Shown here: positions 6,347 through 9,260 of the stretch, piece after piece
Numbering within the stretch: position 1 is the first letter of the stretch
Layout of the letters: every line of letters starts with the position of its first letter
NCBI GenBank assembly: GCA_035490315.1
Contig: DATHET010000259.1
Location: 1 to 9,260, forward strand
DNA from: JADJQU01 sp035490315
GTDB lineage: Bacteria; Planctomycetota; UBA1135; GCA-002686595
Reading direction: 5' to 3'
Length of the DNA stretch: 9,260 nt
Program-made: the position numbers and the translations under genes
The notes under the pieces: model-generated
Seen by the model: only the letters and a program-made list of their open reading frames with translations
Databases searched by the model: none
What the model was told of the DNA's origin: nothing

Positions 6347-7375
6347 ATGGCCGATCCCCAAGCTCGATTCCAGGAAGCCAACCTGCGCACGGAGCGGATC
6401 CGTGACCTCGGACTTTCGATCGAGGGCACCCGCCTCGAGCCCTTGATCGCGGAGTTCCAGGCTGAAGTCACCGCGCTCCAGCTGGCTCACCTCAAGCCCA
6501 CCTTCTACCTGTCGACCGAGTGGGGAGTGGTCTTCGGCAGCCAGAGCATCGCCCTGCCGTTCTACCTCGCTCGCCCCGAGCTGGAAGCCCTCCAGGTCGA
6601 ACAGGTCGGCCACCTCGAAGGCGCCGGCCGCGCCGAGACCCTGCGCTACCTGCGCCACGAGTTCGGCCACGTCGTCAACTACGCCTACCACCTGTTCGAA
6701 ATGGAGGAATGGGTGCGCCAGTTCGGCTCGATCACCCAACCCTACGTCGAGGAATACAGCCCCAAGCCCTTCAGCCGCCGCTTCGTGCGCCACCTGCCCG
6801 GCTGGTACGCGCAGAAGCACCCCGACGAGGACTGGGCCGAGACCTTCGCGGTCTGGATGACGCCCGGCAAGGACTGGCGCAAGAGCTACCGCACCTGGCC
6901 GACGGCGCTGGCCAAGCTCGAGTATTGCGATCGGCTGCTCGGCACGCTGCGCGACCAGCCGCCGATCGTGGTCGTGCAGGAGCGCGACGAGGAGGTGGGG
7001 GAGCTCTCGATCTCGCTGCAGGAGTACTACAGCCAGCTCGACAAGAGCGAGGACGGCCTGCCGCCGGGCCTCGAGGGCGCGCTGACGGCAATCTTCGAGG
7101 ACATGGGCTCGCCCGAGAGCGAGCCGGGAGTCGCGCGCAAGCCGGCTTGGACGTTGCTGCGTAACATGGAGCGGGAGCTCGTGTCGAACGTGTATCTGTG
7201 GACGGGGCACTTCCCGGAGCGGACGCGGGCCTTGGTGCGACATCTCGCGACGCGCGCGGAGGAATTGCAGCAGGTCTATCCGGCGGACAAGGAAGGGCCG
7301 CTGTCGATTGCGATCACGACATTCGTCACGGCGCTGGCGATGAACCATGTGCACCGTGGGACGTACATGCCCTGA
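6347..7375 (+). CDS. Putative zinc-binding metallopeptidase (HExxH)
   Basis: A 342-residue protein, apparently cytoplasmic, with no signal peptide. The zinc motif is LRHEFGHVVNYAYHLF (102-117), with ligands His104 and His108 and catalytic Glu105. A second conserved block, HPDEDWAETFAVWMTPG (158-174), probably supplies the third ligand, Glu165, as in HExxH enzymes whose third ligand is a later glutamate. Between them lies YSPKPFSRRFVRHLPGWYA (137-155), which I recall from proteins annotated only as putative zinc-binding metallopeptidases; no member of this type that I know has an assigned substrate. Before the motif, LKPTFYLSTEWGVVFGS looks like an edge strand. The C-terminal part (about 215-342) is mainly helical, with an acidic stretch. 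The start at 6347 is the first ATG after the repeat-derived open frame. GNAT and a small acidic protein follow on the same strand and may be co-transcribed. Synonymous codons shift from C-ending to G-ending along the gene. Confidence 0.82.
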   Translation: MADPQARFQEANLRTERIRDLGLSIEGTRLEPLIAEFQAEVTALQLAHLKPTFYLSTEWGVVFGSQSIALPFYLARPELEALQVEQVGHLEGAGRAETLRYLRHEFGHVVNYAYHLFEMEEWVRQFGSITQPYVEEYSPKPFSRRFVRHLPGWYAQKHPDEDWAETFAVWMTPGKDWRKSYRTWPTALAKLEYCDRLLGTLRDQPPIVVVQERDEEVGELSISLQEYYSQLDKSEDGLPPGLEGALTAIFEDMGSPESEPGVARKPAWTLLRNMERELVSNVYLWTGHFPERTRALVRHLATRAEELQQVYPADKEGPLSIAITTFVTALAMNHVHRGTYMP

Positions 7376-7455
7376 GTTCGGCTCGGCGGCGGTGGTCGCA
7401 GCGTGGAGCGGGTGTGGTCTGCCCGAGCGGCGCGCGAAAAAGTAGATTGCGAGGC

Positions 7456-7947
7456 GTGACGGCCCCGGAATCGAGCTCGAAAGCGAAGCCGCGCATCCGA
7501 TTGGCGACGCGTGCGGACATTCCTGCCCTCAGCGCACTGCGCGTTGCGTTGTTCCTCGAGCTCGGCGCCGTCGTGCCCAGCGAAGCGGGTCAGTTCCTGC
7601 AGGCCTGCCACGGTGGATTCGAGGCAATGTACGACGCATCCAGCGGCATCGCGTGGGTTGCCGAGACGGACGATGGCGCGCTGGTCGGCGGGCTCACGCT
7701 GCTCTTCTTCGCGCGACTGCCGTCGCCGCAGAATCACGCTGGCGTCGAGGGCTACGTCGTCGGCGTCTACACCGAGCCCGAGTGGCGCGGCCGCGGCGTC
7801 GCGACGGCGCTCATGAGCGCGTCACTCGAAGCCGCCCGCCAGCGCGGTCTCGCGCGCATCCGCTTGCACGCGACCGAAAAAGGCCGGCGCGTCTACGCTT
7901 CTCAGGGATTCCGCCTGAGGAACGACGAGATGGAACTCGTCTTGTGA
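7456..7947 (+). CDS. GNAT-family N-acetyltransferase
   Basis: A 163-residue single-domain GNAT protein that should transfer an acetyl group from acetyl-CoA to an amine. The fold is visible: RIRLATRADIPALSALR (13-29) as the first strand and helix; IAWVAETDDGALVGGLTLLF (65-84) as the central strands; VVGVYTEPEWRGRGVATALM (101-120) as motif A, with the acetyl-CoA pyrophosphate loop R111-G112-R113-G114-V115-A116; and ATEKGRRVYASQGFRLRNDEMEL (139-161, given here as two parts ATEKGRRVYASQGF and RLRNDEMEL) as motif B and the closing strand. I chose the GTG at 7456 as start: the domain begins 12 residues later, and the longer frame overlaps the metallopeptidase gene with an unrelated sequence. gagg at 7451-7454 lies too close to be a good ribosome site. 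The acceptor is unknown. It lies 80 bases after the metallopeptidase gene. Confidence 0.85.
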   Translation: MTAPESSSKAKPRIRLATRADIPALSALRVALFLELGAVVPSEAGQFLQACHGGFEAMYDASSGIAWVAETDDGALVGGLTLLFFARLPSPQNHAGVEGYVVGVYTEPEWRGRGVATALMSASLEAARQRGLARIRLHATEKGRRVYASQGFRLRNDEMELVL

Positions 7948-8029
7948 TTCGCACTCTTTCGGATTCGAGAATCCGCGTCGTGGGAGTTCGAGGTCCTCGG
8001 AGAGGCTCCCGCGGATACTTGTCCGCCCC

Positions 8030-8350
8030 ATGAAACAGTTCTCTGGCGATGAGACTCCCGAAGAAACCGATGCTCTGTGCAGGGGCGATGCGGAAGTTGG
8101 AGTCTCTCGACTCGCCCTCAGTCGCTTGCTCGATCGATTTCAGGAAGGCGCACTGGACGCCTCTTCGCTCACACGCATCGCTGGCCTCCTCGAGGGCGAG
8201 TGCACGGTCTACGAGACCAGCTACGGCGAACAGATCGCCACAATGCTTTTCCTGCTAGCGACTCCGGAGATCAATGGTCCAGTCGACTCCTTTCGTGCCG
8301 AAGAGTGCCAGATTCTCCTTCGAACGAACCGTTCTAACCGCGACGGCTGA
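8030..8350 (+). CDS. Small acidic protein of unknown function
   Basis: A 106-residue reading frame that I do not recognise. It is acidic (about 19 Asp/Glu against 10 Lys/Arg), has no signal peptide or membrane segment, and looks mainly helical, with a leucine-rich middle (SRLALSRLLDRF, SLTRIAGLLEG). A short hydrophobic run, ATMLFLLA (70-77), is probably a buried helix. Two Cys (58, 93) are not in a metal-binding arrangement. No Shine-Dalgarno sequence is seen before the ATG. It lies 82 bases after GNAT and could be the end of that operon. Codon use is less GC-biased than its neighbours, so it could be a recent gain or a false frame; the competing frames in this stretch look worse. Confidence 0.5.
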   Translation: MKQFSGDETPEETDALCRGDAEVGVSRLALSRLLDRFQEGALDASSLTRIAGLLEGECTVYETSYGEQIATMLFLLATPEINGPVDSFRAEECQILLRTNRSNRDG

Positions 8351-8362
8351 CACAGGGCCATC

Positions 8363-8378
8363 AGGAACAACGGTTCCT
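8363..8378. terminator. Small hairpin between convergent genes
   Basis: aggaac-aacg-gttcct forms a 6-bp stem with a four-base loop, placed 13 bases after the stop of the small acidic protein and about 50 bases beyond the ATP-grasp stop. Neither side has a clear U-run, so a terminator role is only suggested by position. Confidence 0.25.
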
Positions 8379-8427
8379 TCCCGTCACGGACCGCAATCTG
8401 TACTCCGGTATCGCGCAGCGTGAGGGC

Positions 8428-9260
8428 TCAGCGCCTCCGCTCGAGCGCCAGCTGCACGATCCGCTCGAGCAGATCTTCGTACTCGATCCCCGCGGCCTTC
8501 GCCGCCATCGCCAGCTCGCTGCTGCGCTCGAGGTAACAGCTCGCATTGACTTCGATCACGTACACATTCCCCGCTTCGTCCATCCGCAAATCAACGCGCC
8601 CGTAATCACGCACTCTCAGCGCCTTGTACGCCTCGAGCGCGATCGCCTGGATCTTTTCCGTCAACGCCGCGTCGATCTGCGCCAGCACGACCTTCGATCC
8701 CTTGTACTCCGCGCTCTCCGTGTCCCACTTCGCCTTCGCGTCGAGGATGTTCGGCGCGCCCTCGGGCATGCCAGAAAAATCCACCTCGAGCACCGGCAGG
8801 ATCTGCGGCGCATTGTTGCCAAGCAGCCCGACGAAGAACTCGCGACCTTCGATGTATTCCTCCGCGAGCGCGGAGTCCTTGAGCTTGTGGATCGCGTTGA
8901 TGCGCTCCGTCAATTCCTTCTTGTTGCGCACGATCGACTTCGCGCTGATGCCGATCGACGCGTCCATGCGCAGCGGCTTGAGGAACATCGGGTAGCGCAG
9001 GTTGTCGGCGGTCTTCGATTCCGCGTCGACCGGGATCACCGCGTAATCGGGGTAGAGGATCTTCTCGTAGGCGAGGATCTTCTTCGTGATGCCCTTGTCC
9101 TCCTGCAGATAGAACTCGCCCGGCCCGCCGCCGGTGTAGGGCAGCCCCAGGAGGTCGAGCACGCCGACCACGCCGATCGAGCCGAGCTGGGTCTTCCCGA
9201 AGGTCTCCATCAGGTTGAAGACCAGGTTCGGCTTGCGCTCCTTGAGGCCCTCGACGAGCT
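8428..9260 (-). CDS. D-alanine-D-alanine-ligase-like ATP-grasp enzyme (5' end outside window)
   Basis: The last 276 residues of an ATP-dependent carboxylate-amine ligase. The ATG at 9210 is internal: the frame continues to the window edge as LVEGLKERKPNLVFNL, which is typical Ddl-family N-domain sequence. Visible landmarks: GVLDLLGLPYTGGGPGEFYL with DKGITKKIL (ATP-grasp entry); YPMFLKPL with its ATP-binding Lys, followed by DASIGIS; LAEEYIEGREFFVGLLGN (central domain); and RDYGRVDLRMD plus YVIEVNAS, carrying the metal ligands Asp (codon 8590-8592), Glu (8551-8553) and Asn (8545-8547). ATP and metal sites look intact. The true-Ddl sequence after the last Asn (NTxPGxT) is absent and replaced by NASCYLERSSE, so the substrate is probably not simply D-alanine. 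Related genes are annotated as D-alanine-D-alanine ligase by fold alone. It converges on the metallopeptidase/GNAT run. Confidence 0.88.
   Translation of the reverse strand, partial: LVEGLKERKPNLVFNLMETFGKTQLGSIGVVGVLDLLGLPYTGGGPGEFYLQEDKGITKKILAYEKILYPDYAVIPVDAESKTADNLRYPMFLKPLRMDASIGISAKSIVRNKKELTERINAIHKLKDSALAEEYIEGREFFVGLLGNNAPQILPVLEVDFSGMPEGAPNILDAKAKWDTESAEYKGSKVVLAQIDAALTEKIQAIALEAYKALRVRDYGRVDLRMDEAGNVYVIEVNASCYLERSSELAMAAKAAGIEYEDLLERIVQLALERRR

Noticed and set aside
6320..7354. 344-codon minus-strand frame opposite the metallopeptidase gene
   Set aside because: Antisense shadow with a low-complexity Arg/Leu/Glu composition; the plus strand carries the HExxH motif and a coherent fold.
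7960..7975. 6-bp hairpin cggatt-cgag-aatccg after the GNAT stop codon
   Set aside because: No U-run follows on either strand and the stem is short; not enough for a terminator call.
7822..8031. 69-codon minus-strand frame covering the GNAT 3' end and the following spacer
   Set aside because: Mostly antisense to a convincing GNAT domain, with no recognisable product.

Overview
The window is high-GC bacterial DNA, most likely from a planctomycete. The pointer is the secreted protein at 2985-4760, which carries two DxNxNGxxD calcium-loop motifs ending in 'VPDECE', a signature I associate with secreted Planctomycetota proteins (also seen in a few other phyla). Membrane-anchored SGNH hydrolases and weak or absent Shine-Dalgarno sequences fit this, but the lineage is inferred.

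Layout, left to right. A complete NAD-type malic enzyme gene (minus, 63-1772) diverges from a PAP2 phosphatase gene with a signal peptide (plus, 2077-2850). The PAP2 gene converges on a gene for a 591-residue secreted repeat protein (minus, 2985-4760), which ends in a clear intrinsic terminator. A membrane-anchored SGNH/GDSL hydrolase gene (minus, 5008-6045) follows. It diverges from a plus-strand run of a HExxH zinc metallopeptidase (6347-7375), a GNAT acetyltransferase (7456-7947) and a small acidic protein of unknown function (8030-8350). These converge on a D-Ala-D-Ala-ligase-like ATP-grasp gene (minus, 8428 to beyond the right edge).

The least ordinary content lies between the genes. Three copies of an element with the 20-base core acgaattcacctgactccgt sit at gene boundaries (1-56, 2852-2873, 6086-6193). 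The copy at 6086-6193 is a nearly perfect 52-bp hairpin closed by a GAAA tetraloop, resembling a REP- or MITE-type element. An unrelated perfect 38-bp palindrome lies at 4914-5001, so the SGNH gene is bracketed by two long hairpins. These elements stay open in several frames and create false N-terminal extensions of neighbouring genes.

The genes do not form one obvious pathway. Malic enzyme is central metabolism. PAP2, the repeat protein and the SGNH hydrolase are envelope or exported proteins. The metallopeptidase, GNAT and ATP-grasp genes could form a peptide-processing neighbourhood, but that is inference only. I see no rRNA, tRNA, CRISPR array, transposase or phage gene, and no clearly new defence or mobile system.
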